DNA of 64,000 nucleotides from Croceivirga sp009797885 (GTDB lineage Bacteria; Bacteroidota; Bacteroidia; Flavobacteriales; Flavobacteriaceae): contig AP035880.1 in assembly GCA_045866215.1 (NCBI GenBank), positions 2,542,001 through 2,606,000 on the forward strand, in the 5' to 3' direction. Within the stretch, counting starts at the first letter, position 1, and each line of letters begins with the position of its first letter. Below are positions 43,636-51,921 of the stretch, piece after piece. Both the position numbers and the translations under genes were made by a program. Under the pieces are notes generated by a model. That model was not told the origin of the DNA, ran no database searches, and saw only the letters and a program-made list of their open reading frames with translations.

Positions 43636-44739
43636 TCATTTAATGACCCGGGTTACCCGGGGGGCTATTGCGGTTAGGATTTCATAGGAAATGCTTTGGG
43701 CGGAATGGGCAAAATCCTCTGCCGAATGTCCTGCTCCAAAGATAATTACCTCGTCACCTTCTTTGCAGTCAATTCCGCTGACATCGATCATTATCATATC
43801 CATACAGACATTACCTATAATTGGGGCGGGGGTTCCCTTTACATATACCAAGGCCTTTCCATTGCCGTATTGCCTTCCTATACCATCTGCATGTCCAATG
43901 GGTAATGTAGCGGTAATTCGATAATCATTGGAAGTGTAGGCCCTATTGTAACCCACACTTTCCCCAGGCTCTATTTTATGGCGTTGGGAAATTACCGTTT
44001 TTAGTGTGGCTACTGGTTTCATTTTTTTGTCAAAGTCGGGATGGTTGCCATAGCCATAAAGACCAATACCACTTCGGACCATTTCAAACTGTGCTTCGGG
44101 ATAATTTAGGATTCCAGAGGTGTTCAGGACGTGTCTTATGGGCAAATAGCCCAGTTTTTCCTTTAGCTCAAGGCAAATTTTTGTGAAGGCACTTATTTGG
44201 TCGAGACTGAATTCCCGCTCATTTTCATCTTCGGAGGCCGCCAGATGTGAAAGGACGCCCTTGATCCGTAATTCGTTTCGTCCCTTAAGTGTACGGATGA
44301 CGAAATCTACATCGTTTTCCCAAAAGCCCAGACGATTGAGCCCTGTATTGAATTTGATGTGGACTGGATAGTCATGCTGTTGTTGTCGTTGGGCCACGTC
44401 CAAAAATTGAAGCAATACTTTTGGGGAATATAGGCTGGGCTCCAGACATCTGTCTATCAATTCTTTGAAATGAACAGGTTGGGGATGGAGGACCAAAATT
44501 GGGGTGGTAATTCCCGCATCCCGCAACAGGACCCCTTCTTTTACATAGGCCACCGCAAGATAATCCACCTTTAATTCCTCTAATTTTTTGGCGACGGCCA
44601 CTACTTCACTACCGTAGGCCACCGCCTTTACCACGGCCATAAATTTGGTTTCGGGAGCTATTCTTGATTTGAGGAATTTATAGTTGTGTTCAAGAGCCGA
44701 GAGGTCAATTTCTAGTGTGGTTTCCCCAATTCTATCCAT
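43636..44739 (-). CDS. alr: alanine racemase
   Basis: A 367-residue PLP enzyme converting L- to D-alanine for peptidoglycan. The cofactor Lys is in FMAVVKAVAYGSE (about 38), the second catalytic base Tyr in SVGYNRAYTSNDY (about 258), and DMIMIDVSG belongs to the C-terminal beta domain. The usual KANAYGHG is KAVAYGSE here. It is a stand-alone enzyme, not fused to MurF as in some Bacteroidota. Its first bases overlap the end of tdk by 8 bp, so the two are translationally coupled. Confidence 0.96.
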   Translation of the reverse strand: MDRIGETTLEIDLSALEHNYKFLKSRIAPETKFMAVVKAVAYGSEVVAVAKKLEELKVDYLAVAYVKEGVLLRDAGITTPILVLHPQPVHFKELIDRCLEPSLYSPKVLLQFLDVAQRQQQHDYPVHIKFNTGLNRLGFWENDVDFVIRTLKGRNELRIKGVLSHLAASEDENEREFSLDQISAFTKICLELKEKLGYLPIRHVLNTSGILNYPEAQFEMVRSGIGLYGYGNHPDFDKKMKPVATLKTVISQRHKIEPGESVGYNRAYTSNDYRITATLPIGHADGIGRQYGNGKALVYVKGTPAPIIGNVCMDMIMIDVSGIDCKEGDEVIIFGAGHSAEDFAHSAQSISYEILTAIAPRVTRVIK

Positions 44740-45376
44740 TGGCCGCCTTTTTTTTGGGAGCTACCTCTTCTGCATTCACATCCATTTTACTGATTTTTTC
44801 CATTAACATGGCCTCATAGAAGGCGGCCCTGCTCAGCGGTTCATATTCTGCGGTTTCGCCGAGCATCACCAGTTTGTCATTGTCGGATTTTCGAAAACTG
44901 TAATTGGCCAGGTTTCCCGTTCTTGTGCAAACCGCATGGACTTTGGTAACATATTCGGCCGTGGCCATCAGTGCGGGCATGGGTCCAAAAGGATTGCCTT
45001 TGAAATCCATGTCCAGTCCGGCAACTACCACACGGATGCCCATATTTGCCAAATCGTTGCAGACCGTGACAATTTCATCGTCAAAGAATTGGGCCTCATC
45101 AATACCCACCACATCACAGTCATCTGCAAGTAAACGGATATTTGCGGCCGCGGGAACAGGGGTGGAACGAATTTCATTGGCATCATGGGATACCACCATT
45201 TCCTCATTATAACGTGTATCCACAAGGGGCTTAAAAATCTCCACCTTTTGCTTTGCAAACTGTGCACGTTTCAGTCGCCGGATGAGTTCCTCGGTCTTTC
45301 CAGAAAACATGGATCCGGTAATGACCTCTATCCAACCAAATTGTTCTTTTGGGTTTACCGTGTTTTCTAAGAACAT
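44732..45376 (-). CDS. tdk: thymidine kinase (TK1 type)
   Basis: A 214-residue salvage enzyme making dTMP from thymidine. Walker A is GSMFSGKTEELIRRL (about 21-35), the Asp/Glu of the lid region is in GIDEAQFFDDE (about 93-103) and the sugar-binding lasso follows TKVHAVCTRTGN. The four cysteines that bind structural zinc in most TK1 enzymes are mostly gone: CTRTG in place of CxxC, and YEPLSRAAF without cysteines near the end. The C-terminus is a lysine-rich tail. It is the first gene of a tdk-alr pair that may continue to mscL. Confidence 0.94.
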   Translation of the reverse strand: MFLENTVNPKEQFGWIEVITGSMFSGKTEELIRRLKRAQFAKQKVEIFKPLVDTRYNEEMVVSHDANEIRSTPVPAAANIRLLADDCDVVGIDEAQFFDDEIVTVCNDLANMGIRVVVAGLDMDFKGNPFGPMPALMATAEYVTKVHAVCTRTGNLANYSFRKSDNDKLVMLGETAEYEPLSRAAFYEAMLMEKISKMDVNAEEVAPKKKAANG

Positions 45377-45536
45377 GTTGTATTTTTAAACGAAATTAAG
45401 GGGTTTGTCCGTTCTACTATTGCAGAAGTGATAAAATTAGTAAAAATACCCCCTCATCAATACCTCGAAATTTAACCTTTTGTTTTTAAAAAGGCACGGA
45501 TTTTGGTAGTACATTTAAAGTAAAAGTTGAAGAGAC

Positions 45537-46217
45537 ATGAAACGTAGACTAAGGGAGGAATTGGTAAAGCTGTCCACGGATATCATTACATCCAGGGAAG
45601 ACAAGGAGTTGACGGAATTGTACGAAACGGCCAAGGATCTTTATGAAAAACTGGCGGTCCTAAAGTTCATTGATGAGAAGTTGAACGATGTTCAAGTAGA
45701 TGTTTCCAAGAATGTTGTTGCGGCCCGATTTGAGAAAATGGCCAATGCGGTGATAAGCGGTAATAAATCCGTGCCGGAAAACAATCCACACGAAGAGGAT
45801 ATTATCACGCCTGGAATGGATACCATCAAACATATGGTTTCGGAAATGCCCAATGAGGCCTTGGAATATATTTTTGGGGATTTCATTGCCAAACCTGAAA
45901 CCATCAAAAATGATAAGGAACTGTTGTCCCCGGAACCAACTGTGGAGCATACTGCTTCAAAGGCAAAATCATTGAACGATAAGCTGACCCAAAATTTGAA
46001 TATTGGCTTGAATGACCGTTTGGCTTTCGTGAAGCATTTGTTCAATGGAAGTTTGGACGATTATAATCGGGTCATTTCCCAATTGAATACCATTGACTCC
46101 GAAGAGCGCTCAATGGCCTTTATTTCCAATATGGTCAAACCGGAATACAACAACTGGCAGGGCAAAGAGGACTATGAGAACCGTTTTATGGGGATAATAG
46201 AACGTAAATTCTCCTGA
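45537..46217 (+). CDS. conserved hypothetical protein of flavobacteria
   Basis: A 226-residue soluble protein with no signal peptide, membrane helix or recognised domain. It is mostly helical: RLREELVKLSTDIITSREDKELTELYETAKDLYEKLAVLKFIDEKL at the start, an acidic middle (PENNPHEEDIITPG), and a C-terminal block beginning LNIGLNDRLAFVKHLFNGSLDDYNRVISQLNTIDS and ending NWQGKEDYENRFMGIIERKF, where W and several aromatics look conserved. The gene is divergent from tdk and just upstream of doxX-like and rsmI genes; the gap to the next gene is 44 bp. I recognise the type from related genomes but know no function. Confidence 0.8.
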   Translation: MKRRLREELVKLSTDIITSREDKELTELYETAKDLYEKLAVLKFIDEKLNDVQVDVSKNVVAARFEKMANAVISGNKSVPENNPHEEDIITPGMDTIKHMVSEMPNEALEYIFGDFIAKPETIKNDKELLSPEPTVEHTASKAKSLNDKLTQNLNIGLNDRLAFVKHLFNGSLDDYNRVISQLNTIDSEERSMAFISNMVKPEYNNWQGKEDYENRFMGIIERKFS

Positions 46218-46261
46218 CTCCCATTAATTCTTACCTTTAGGGAGAAACAACATCCAATATT

Positions 46262-46615
46262 ATGCTCAAGAAAATCCTTTATTGGGCGTCAACGGTTATT
46301 TTGACGCTCATCATGTTATTCTCTGCCTACAACTATTTCTTCAATCATGAAATGATTGTTGAATTTTTCGAGAATATGGGGTATCCCACCTATTTGATCT
46401 ATCCATTGGCAATTGCCAAATTATTGGGATTGACTACCATTTGGGGTAATTTTTCAGCATCTTTAAAAGAGTGGGCCTATGCAGGATTTTTCTTTAATAC
46501 CATACTTGCCTTTTTTGCCCATTATATGGTCAGTGATGGGCAACATATTGGAGCCATAATAGCCTTTGTTGCGGTGATGCTCTCTTATTTTACCGGAAAA
46601 CAGGTCAGGCCCTAG
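46262..46615 (+). CDS. DoxX-like family membrane protein
   Basis: A 117-residue integral membrane protein with four helices (about 5-25, 38-58, 66-86, 90-110). The pattern ILYWASTVILTLIMLFSAYNYFFN, then YLIYPLAIAKLLGLTTIW and LKEWAYAGFFFNTILAFFAHYMV fits the DoxX-like family, whose members often accompany redox or stress genes but mostly lack a proven role. It sits 9 bp before rsmI and probably shares its transcript. Confidence 0.82.
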   Translation: MLKKILYWASTVILTLIMLFSAYNYFFNHEMIVEFFENMGYPTYLIYPLAIAKLLGLTTIWGNFSASLKEWAYAGFFFNTILAFFAHYMVSDGQHIGAIIAFVAVMLSYFTGKQVRP

Positions 46616-46624
46616 CACTATATT

Positions 46625-47296
46625 ATGGGGAAGTTGTACTTGGTGCCCACGCCCATAGGCAATTTGGAGGATATGACACTTAGGGGTATAAAGGTCCTAA
46701 ATGAGGTGGATTTAATTTTGGCCGAAGATACCCGTACCAGTGGAAAGCTTTTGAAGCACTTTGAAATTGATACCCCATTACAAAGTCACCACATGCACAA
46801 TGAACACAAAACCGTTAATGGCCTCGTTCAAAAAATGAAGTCCGGAACGACCATTGCCTTGATTTCCGATGCGGGGACCCCGGCCATTTCGGATCCCGGG
46901 TTTTTGTTGACCCGGGCCTGTTTGGAGAATGCCATCGAGGTGGAGTGTTTGCCAGGGGCAACAGCTTTTGTTCCTGCGCTTGTCAATAGCGGACTGCCCA
47001 ACGACCGTTTTGTTTTTGAAGGTTTTTTGCCCCTTAAAAAAGGACGGCAAACACGATTGCAACAGTTGGCGGAAGAAACGCGAACCATGGTGTTTTATGA
47101 ATCACCCCATAAATTGTTGAAGACCTTGACTCAATTTTCGGACTATTTTGGAGGGGATAGATCGGTCTCCATATCGCGAGAATTGACCAAAATGTATGAG
47201 GAAACGGTACGGGGAACCCTTGAGGAGGTTATTTCCCATTTTGAAGGCAAACCGCCGAAAGGTGAATTTGTGATAGTAGTTGGCGGCAAAAAATAA
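46625..47296 (+). CDS. rsmI: 16S rRNA (cytidine(1402)-2'-O)-methyltransferase RsmI
   Basis: A 223-residue SAM-dependent methyltransferase that modifies C1402 in the ribosomal P site. Seen: LYLVPTPIGNLEDMTLRGIKVLNEVDLILAEDTRTSGKLL at the N-terminus, MKSGTTIALISDAGTPAISDPG for SAM binding, GATAFVPALVNSGLP, RFVFEGFLPLKKGRQTRL, and FYESPHKLLKTL with ISRELTKMYEE near the end. Length is slightly short compared with proteobacterial RsmI because the C-terminal extension is absent, as is usual in this phylum. Confidence 0.95.
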   Translation: MGKLYLVPTPIGNLEDMTLRGIKVLNEVDLILAEDTRTSGKLLKHFEIDTPLQSHHMHNEHKTVNGLVQKMKSGTTIALISDAGTPAISDPGFLLTRACLENAIEVECLPGATAFVPALVNSGLPNDRFVFEGFLPLKKGRQTRLQQLAEETRTMVFYESPHKLLKTLTQFSDYFGGDRSVSISRELTKMYEETVRGTLEEVISHFEGKPPKGEFVIVVGGKK

Positions 47297-47348
47297 CCGT
47301 AAGCATTATTGGGTTTTTTCGACGAAACTCCTACAACCTTAAACTAAA

Positions 47349-48401
47349 ATGGTTCAGAAATTCTTTCCCGAACTGGGCAAGGTTTATTTTATCAACCAGT
47401 ATACCTTGCTCCACATTCTTTCTGGGTCAGGAAGCATCCAAGTAGATTTCAATAATTATCTCGATTGGCAGGACAAGGCCATTTATTTGGAAAAAGGGCA
47501 GTACATTAAATTTCTTTCGGATGATTTTGTGGTTCGCAAAATTGAATTTCCAAACAAAACAATCTTTCAAAACAAAGAGGTCCGGGTGCTTTTTAAGCAT
47601 TTAATTTCGTTGGGCTACATCAATTTTAATGAGTGCGATGAATGCCAGAAATACCTGTCCAGCACCGTTTTTTCTGAAAACAATAGTGAAATCATCGATA
47701 TTTCTTCAAAACAATGGTTTTGGCAAAACCCGTTTCAGGCCAGTAAGGAAGAGTATCAAATCATCTTTGACGTCAAGGAAATTATTGATGCGGAATACGG
47801 TAATCGTCTTTCAAATAAGGATTTGGTGGCGTTAATGTCAGAAAATGGGTATAGTGCCCAAGCCTTGGTGAAGGATAAGGTTGGTGTTTCGGTAAAGGCC
47901 CTGCTGTCAAAAAAGCGATTGACCGAGAGCAAAAAACAGTTGGCCTTTACGGATAAAAATGTCCAGGAAATTACATATGATATCGGATATAAAGACCCGG
48001 CTTATTTCAATCGGCTTTTTAAGAACTCCACTGGGCAAACGCCCAATCAATTCCGCAATGGCTTTGACTATTCGAACAGGGATACTTTTGTTCAAAACCT
48101 TATGGAACTGCTCAAAAACCATCACAAGCAACAGCGTTCTTTAGCGTTTTACGCAGATAAGATGAACCTTTCCATTAAGGCCCTTTCCAAAAAGACCCGT
48201 TCCAAGATGAATGCTTCCTTGGGCCAATTGATTCGAAATGAGGTGGTCTTGAGCTCACAGAGACTGCTTTTACAGGATATGCCCATAAAGGAGGTCGCCT
48301 ATACCCTTGGGTTCGAGGAACCCAATCACTTCTCCCACTTTTTTAAGAAATACACGGGTACCACTCCTCAGCACTTTAAAAACAAAAAGTACAATCCTTA
48401 G
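47349..48401 (+). CDS. AraC family regulator with two DNA-binding domains
   Basis: A 350-residue regulator. An N-terminal cupin-like sensing part (about 1-100: LLHILSGSGSIQVDF, DKAIYLEKGQYIKFLSDDF) is followed by two AraC-type helix-turn-helix pairs. The first ends KNVQEITYDIGYKDPAYFNRLFKNSTGQTPNQFRN (about 205-240) and the second MPIKEVAYTLGFEEPNHFSHFFKKYTGTTPQHFKN (about 312-347). The usual AraC protein has only one such domain of about 100 residues. The gap to the rsmI gene is 52 bp with no terminator seen. Targets are unknown; the small genes that follow on the same strand are candidates. Confidence 0.88.
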   Translation: MVQKFFPELGKVYFINQYTLLHILSGSGSIQVDFNNYLDWQDKAIYLEKGQYIKFLSDDFVVRKIEFPNKTIFQNKEVRVLFKHLISLGYINFNECDECQKYLSSTVFSENNSEIIDISSKQWFWQNPFQASKEEYQIIFDVKEIIDAEYGNRLSNKDLVALMSENGYSAQALVKDKVGVSVKALLSKKRLTESKKQLAFTDKNVQEITYDIGYKDPAYFNRLFKNSTGQTPNQFRNGFDYSNRDTFVQNLMELLKNHHKQQRSLAFYADKMNLSIKALSKKTRSKMNASLGQLIRNEVVLSSQRLLLQDMPIKEVAYTLGFEEPNHFSHFFKKYTGTTPQHFKNKKYNP

Positions 48402-48495
48402 CGTTCTTTTTGTAGGTCGTTTGCCGCACAACGGACAGAAATTTGCCATGTAATTACAAATCAAATTTTTGTTTAATCATTTAAAGAATATTGAA

Positions 48496-48849
48496 ATGGA
48501 TATCAAATCACTGGCCATGCAAATGGATGGTGTTGTGGCTCAAGGCGCCATTGTTGAGGCGGTAAAGCAGTTTTTTGCCGAAGAAGCAACAACATCAGAC
48601 TATAACGGAATGGCTACCACAAACAAACAACAGATGGTTGAAAAGATGGAAGGTTTTGCAGGTGCCATTGCTCAAGTGAACGGAATAGAACATCATGTAA
48701 CCCTAGTTGACGGAAATGAATCTGCATCAGAGTTCACCTTTGACTTTGATATGAAAGACAACAGCAAAGTGTATTGGCATGAAATTATCCGCAGATCGTG
48801 GAACGATCAAGGAAAGGTAACGCGTGAAGAATATTTTAATGCGCAATAG
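48496..48849 (+). CDS. NTF2-like domain protein
   Basis: A 117-residue single-domain protein. The ATG at 48496 (MDIKSLAMQMDGVVAQG) is preferred to an in-frame TTG 27 bases upstream. The layout is helix (GAIVEAVKQFFAEEATTSDYNGMATTNKQQMVEKM), then four strands ending VYWHEIIRRSWNDQGKVTREEYF, the typical NTF2-like order. No catalytic residues are identifiable. It follows the AraC-type regulator by 94 bp in the same direction. Confidence 0.75.
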   Translation: MDIKSLAMQMDGVVAQGAIVEAVKQFFAEEATTSDYNGMATTNKQQMVEKMEGFAGAIAQVNGIEHHVTLVDGNESASEFTFDFDMKDNSKVYWHEIIRRSWNDQGKVTREEYFNAQ

Positions 48850-48855
48850 CTTAAA

Positions 48856-49002
48856 ATGAGTACCTCCAATACGTTTAAACCAAACGGAACATATACGCGG
48901 GATAGATTTTATTTCGGCTCACTTTTTACTAGAGCCCGATGGCAAAGACCAATTTGTCCTTTGAACGCAAAGAAGCATTTGAGCTGTTCCAATGACAAAT
49001 AG
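48856..49002 (+). pseudogene. short open frame, possible gene remnant
   Basis: Six bases after the NTF2-like gene there is an ATG and 48 sense codons (MSTSNTFKPNGTYTRDRFYFGSLFT...). The first 25 residues faintly resemble the start of glutathionyl-hydroquinone reductase-like proteins (F-P-x-G-x-(Y/F)-x-R-D); the rest has no resemblance and another frame looks more protein-like. It may be the stump of a deleted gene or meaningless. The remaining bases up to 49045 show nothing. Confidence 0.25.
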
Positions 49003-49045
49003 AGGTCTGCACAAACAAAAACAACAATTTTTAAAATAAAGAAAA

Positions 49046-49510
49046 ATGAAAGATTTAGCGACAATAATGGTGTTTATACTTGCTGTTGGAACTTCAATGG
49101 TGGGGTATGCACAGAACAAGAAAGCAAACAATATTGATGATAGTAAAATAGCCCTTCAGGGGTATAGCCCAGTATCTTATTTGGAATTGGGATTGGCACA
49201 AAGAGGTTCTAAACAACACAAATCCACTCATGAAGGCATTTCCTATTATTTTACTTCTGCGGAACAAAAAGCCATTTTTGAAAAGAACCCAAGGAAGTAT
49301 ATGCCGCAGTATGGTGGGTTTTGCGCTTTCGGGATTTATGCTGGGGCAAAGTTTAGGATAGACCCTAATAAGTTTGTGGTCGACAATGGCAAATATTATT
49401 TGTTTTTGAACGACTTGGAAGTAGATGCAAAACAATTATGGATGGCCGAAAACGATAAAGCCAAATTGAAGCGTACGGCCGACACCAACTGGAAAAAGTT
49501 GAGCAAATAA
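49046..49510 (+). CDS. exported YHS domain-containing protein
   Basis: A 154-residue protein with a signal peptide (MKDLATIMVFILAVGTSMVGYAQ). The mature part has ALQGYSPVSYLELGLAQRGSKQHKSTHEGISYYFTSAEQKAIFEKNPRKYMPQYGGFCAFGIYAGAKFRIDP, which is the YHS-type fold with the conserved GGFCAFG where a metal is likely bound, and then FVVDNGKYYLFLN. Related proteins occur in oxidative or metal stress settings; none of the residues proves a reaction. It is followed 30 bp later by an SPW-type membrane protein. Confidence 0.88.
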   Translation: MKDLATIMVFILAVGTSMVGYAQNKKANNIDDSKIALQGYSPVSYLELGLAQRGSKQHKSTHEGISYYFTSAEQKAIFEKNPRKYMPQYGGFCAFGIYAGAKFRIDPNKFVVDNGKYYLFLNDLEVDAKQLWMAENDKAKLKRTADTNWKKLSK

Positions 49511-49540
49511 GACTAATTGGCAATCTCATAAACACATATC

Positions 49541-49894
49541 ATGAAATTTGTAACAAAACGAATACATGCTTTTTTGGACTATCCTGTAGCTGTAGCTTTA
49601 ATGGTTTTACCCTTTCTATTGGGATTGGGGAGTTCAAACCCTTTGGCACTATACTTGTCGGTAACAACGGGGGTGGCCGCCTTTGTATTGACCCTATTAA
49701 CGGATCACCATTTGGGTGTGTTCCGTGTGATACCTTATAAATTCCATCTGTTGGTGGACTTTTTAGTGGCTATCGTATTTATCGCGACCCCATTGGTGTT
49801 GTCATTTAATGGAATGGACGCTTTTTACTATTGGATCAATGGTGTTGCGGTACTGATTGTGGTCAGTCTTCACAAACCGGAATTGGCAGTTTGA
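49541..49894 (+). CDS. SPW repeat-like membrane protein
   Basis: A 117-residue protein with four membrane helices arranged as two similar halves: HAFLDYPVAVALMVLPFLLGLG then HLLVDFLVAIVFIATPLVLSFNG, each followed by a second helix. The halves look like an old duplication and match the SPW family, whose function is unknown. It is probably co-transcribed with the YHS gene, and a hairpin that may end the transcript lies 27 bases after its stop. Confidence 0.75.
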   Translation: MKFVTKRIHAFLDYPVAVALMVLPFLLGLGSSNPLALYLSVTTGVAAFVLTLLTDHHLGVFRVIPYKFHLLVDFLVAIVFIATPLVLSFNGMDAFYYWINGVAVLIVVSLHKPELAV

Positions 49895-49920
49895 TTTTTT
49901 GGATTTTGATTTATTCATCG

Positions 49921-49948
49921 AGCACGTTGGTTATTATATCAACGTGCT
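49921..49948 (+). terminator. hairpin, possible terminator after the YHS-SPW genes
   Basis: AGCACGTTG (49921-49929) pairs perfectly with CAACGTGCT (49940-49948), followed by a weak T-run. The remaining bases to 50178 contain no gene I can support. Confidence 0.45.
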
Positions 49949-50178
49949 TTGATGGTTTATCTTAAAAACAGTTCAAATGAAAGTAGTTTTACATGGTAGT
50001 GGCACAAAGGATAGAACGGGAGAATTGATAATTGGAGCCCAGCCAAGGAAGGGGAATATATAGCGTATGGACAACATTTGTTCTCTATACACAGAATAGT
50101 CCATACAGGAAACGCAATAAAACTTATGGCCATTGCGACCCTAATAGGGTTTTCATACATTTAAACAAATAGATACCA

Positions 50179-50754
50179 ATGCAAGAACTATTAAAGGAAA
50201 TTGGAGGGTGCAGTGTGTGCAGTGAACATTTGCCATTGGGACCAAGACCTATTGTCACCGCCCACCCAAGTTCCAAAATAGCCCTAATTGGTCAGGCGCC
50301 GGGAACCAAGGTCCACAAGACGGGAGTTCCCTGGGATGACCCCAGTGGAAAGCAATTGAGAAAATGGTTGGGGGTCACGGATGCGCAGTTTTATGACGAG
50401 AGGATATTTGCTTTGGTTCCCATGGGTTTTTGCTACCCCGGCAAGGGAAAATCAGGGGATTTACCACCAAGACCGGAATGTGCACCCTTATGGCATACAA
50501 AGCTGCTCGGGGAATTAAAGGGCTTAAAACTGACCATTTTAATTGGGCAATATGCCCAGCAGTACTACCTAGGGGAGCGCAGGAAAAAGAACCTCACGCA
50601 GACCGTACACGATTACCAGGATTATCTGCCAGACTATTTTGTTTTGCCCCACCCATCCCCAAGAAATCGATTTTGGTTGAGCCAAAATCCCTGGTTTGCG
50701 AATGAAGTCTTGCCCGTATTGAAGGAACGTGTTGCGAAGATTTTTGATGCATAG
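50179..50754 (+). CDS. uracil-DNA glycosylase family protein
   Basis: A 191-residue protein of the UDG superfamily that would excise uracil from DNA. Motif 1 is IGQAPGTKVHKTGVPWDDPSG (about 37-57) and motif 2 is LPHPSPRNRFWL (about 155-166). A CSVC pair sits near the N-terminus (GGCSVCSEHLPLGPRP), and GFCYPGKGKSGDLPPRPECAP is typical of this subgroup, which lacks a full set of iron-sulfur cysteines. A promoter-like TTG-N20-TACATTTA (7 of 8 in the -7 box) ends just before the gene. Activity is inferred from the motifs only. Confidence 0.88.
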   Translation: MQELLKEIGGCSVCSEHLPLGPRPIVTAHPSSKIALIGQAPGTKVHKTGVPWDDPSGKQLRKWLGVTDAQFYDERIFALVPMGFCYPGKGKSGDLPPRPECAPLWHTKLLGELKGLKLTILIGQYAQQYYLGERRKKNLTQTVHDYQDYLPDYFVLPHPSPRNRFWLSQNPWFANEVLPVLKERVAKIFDA

Positions 50755-50852
50755 GGTATATTGGGAAATAATTAAATTATTGTTAAACATTTGTATATAC
50801 AACTATTGTATAGAAAAATAATTATTTTTGAGTAATCGAAAAATAGATAGCA

Positions 50853-51209
50853 ATGAGTTATAAAGAAAAAGCACAGGACATTTACCATCAATTGCAACAA
50901 GGAAAGCTTCTGGATGCATTTGACAAGTATTATGCAGAACACGTGGTCATGACCGAGCCTAGGGGAACCAGGGAAGGGAAGGCGGAATGCCGGGCCTATG
51001 AGGAACAGTTTTTAAATAACATCCAGGAATTTCATTCTTTGGAGATCAATAAGGTGGGTTCCAATGAAGATGAAGCAACTTCTTTTGTGGAATCCACTAT
51101 GGACGTAACCTTTAAGGATGGCAACAGGGTAACCATGGAACAAGTTGCCGTACAGCAATGGGAAAACGATCATATTGTCCATGAACGTTTTTACTACAAC
51201 AATGCTTAA
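50853..51209 (+). CDS. SnoaL-like / NTF2-like protein
   Basis: A 118-residue cytoplasmic protein with the NTF2-like pattern: KAQDIYHQLQQGKLLDAFDKYYAEHVVMTEPRGTREGKAECRAYEEQFLNNI, then strands FVESTMDVTFKDGNRVTMEQVAVQQWENDHIVHERFYYN. It is the third member of this superfamily in the window. It stands alone between the glycosylase gene and a strong terminator. No substrate can be assigned. Confidence 0.8.
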   Translation: MSYKEKAQDIYHQLQQGKLLDAFDKYYAEHVVMTEPRGTREGKAECRAYEEQFLNNIQEFHSLEINKVGSNEDEATSFVESTMDVTFKDGNRVTMEQVAVQQWENDHIVHERFYYNNA

Positions 51210-51229
51210 ATGTTGTTGAAGTTTAGGTG

Positions 51230-51258
51230 AAACCCGCAAAACTGCGGGTTTTTTTATT
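51230..51258 (+). terminator. rho-independent terminator after the SnoaL-like gene
   Basis: AAACCCGCA (51230-51238) pairs with TGCGGGTTT (51243-51251) around the loop AAAC and runs into seven or more T. It begins 20 bases after the stop codon. Confidence 0.88.
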
Positions 51259-51313
51259 TAAGGTTCCCGATGGAAAGCATCATTCGGATTGCGCAGTAAA
51301 TCCTAAAAGACCA

Positions 51314-51895
51314 TTAGTTCATCATACGCCTAAGTCGGCTAAATGTCTCTGGTTTCATATTAAGATAAGAGGCCAGATACTTTTGGGGTATCACTTTCAA
51401 TGCTTCTGGACAACGCTGCATAAAAGCGGTATACCGCTCTTCCGCGGAGAGGGTCAATAACTCTACTTCCCTAAACAGTCTTCCGAAAAGGATATCCTGG
51501 AAAAAAAGGTGCCCCCATTTATGAAAATCAGGATGGGCCTCAAACAGGCTGAGGTAATCACTTCTTGATATCCCCAAGAGCCTAGAAGGTTTTAGGGCTT
51601 CCAAAAAGGTATCTGCCGGCTTTTGGTGCAGGAAGGAGTCAAATATCCCTGATGGACTGCCCATATATGAAAACCCAAGAACCACTTTATCGCCTTTTTG
51701 GTTGAGTAAATAAATGGCCTGTACGCCCTCCAGGACCACGTAAAAGTGTTTTTCAATGCGACCAGCTTCCGTGATAAGCTCATTTTGCTTAAAGGTATAT
51801 TCCTTCCAAAGATTTAGAAAATAGGCTTGCTGTTCTGATTGAAGTTGGGCCGCTTTAAAGAATGATAACAGGATGCTTTTGGCGGGTTGTTCCAT
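51314..51895 (-). CDS. Crp/Fnr family transcriptional regulator
   Basis: A 193-residue regulator with a cyclic-nucleotide-binding-type beta-barrel (about 20-115: FKQNELITEAGRIEKHFYVVLEGVQAIYLLNQKGDKVVLGF), a dimerisation helix, and a short winged helix at the C-terminus (KVIPQKYLASYLNMKPETFSRLRRMM) that ends soon after the recognition helix, as usual for this phylum. The arginine of the cAMP-binding phosphate cassette is not obvious, so another ligand or none is likely. It is convergent with the SnoaL-like gene and 26 bp downstream of the DinB-type gene. Confidence 0.88.
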   Translation of the reverse strand: MEQPAKSILLSFFKAAQLQSEQQAYFLNLWKEYTFKQNELITEAGRIEKHFYVVLEGVQAIYLLNQKGDKVVLGFSYMGSPSGIFDSFLHQKPADTFLEALKPSRLLGISRSDYLSLFEAHPDFHKWGHLFFQDILFGRLFREVELLTLSAEERYTAFMQRCPEALKVIPQKYLASYLNMKPETFSRLRRMMN

Positions 51896-51921
51896 TTGGG
51901 CTTAAAGATACACATCAAAGT

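Noticed and set aside
50001..50016. TGGCACAAAGGATAGA as a second sigma-54 promoter
   Set aside because: The -12 GC is missing at the required ten-base distance, so only the -24 half matches.
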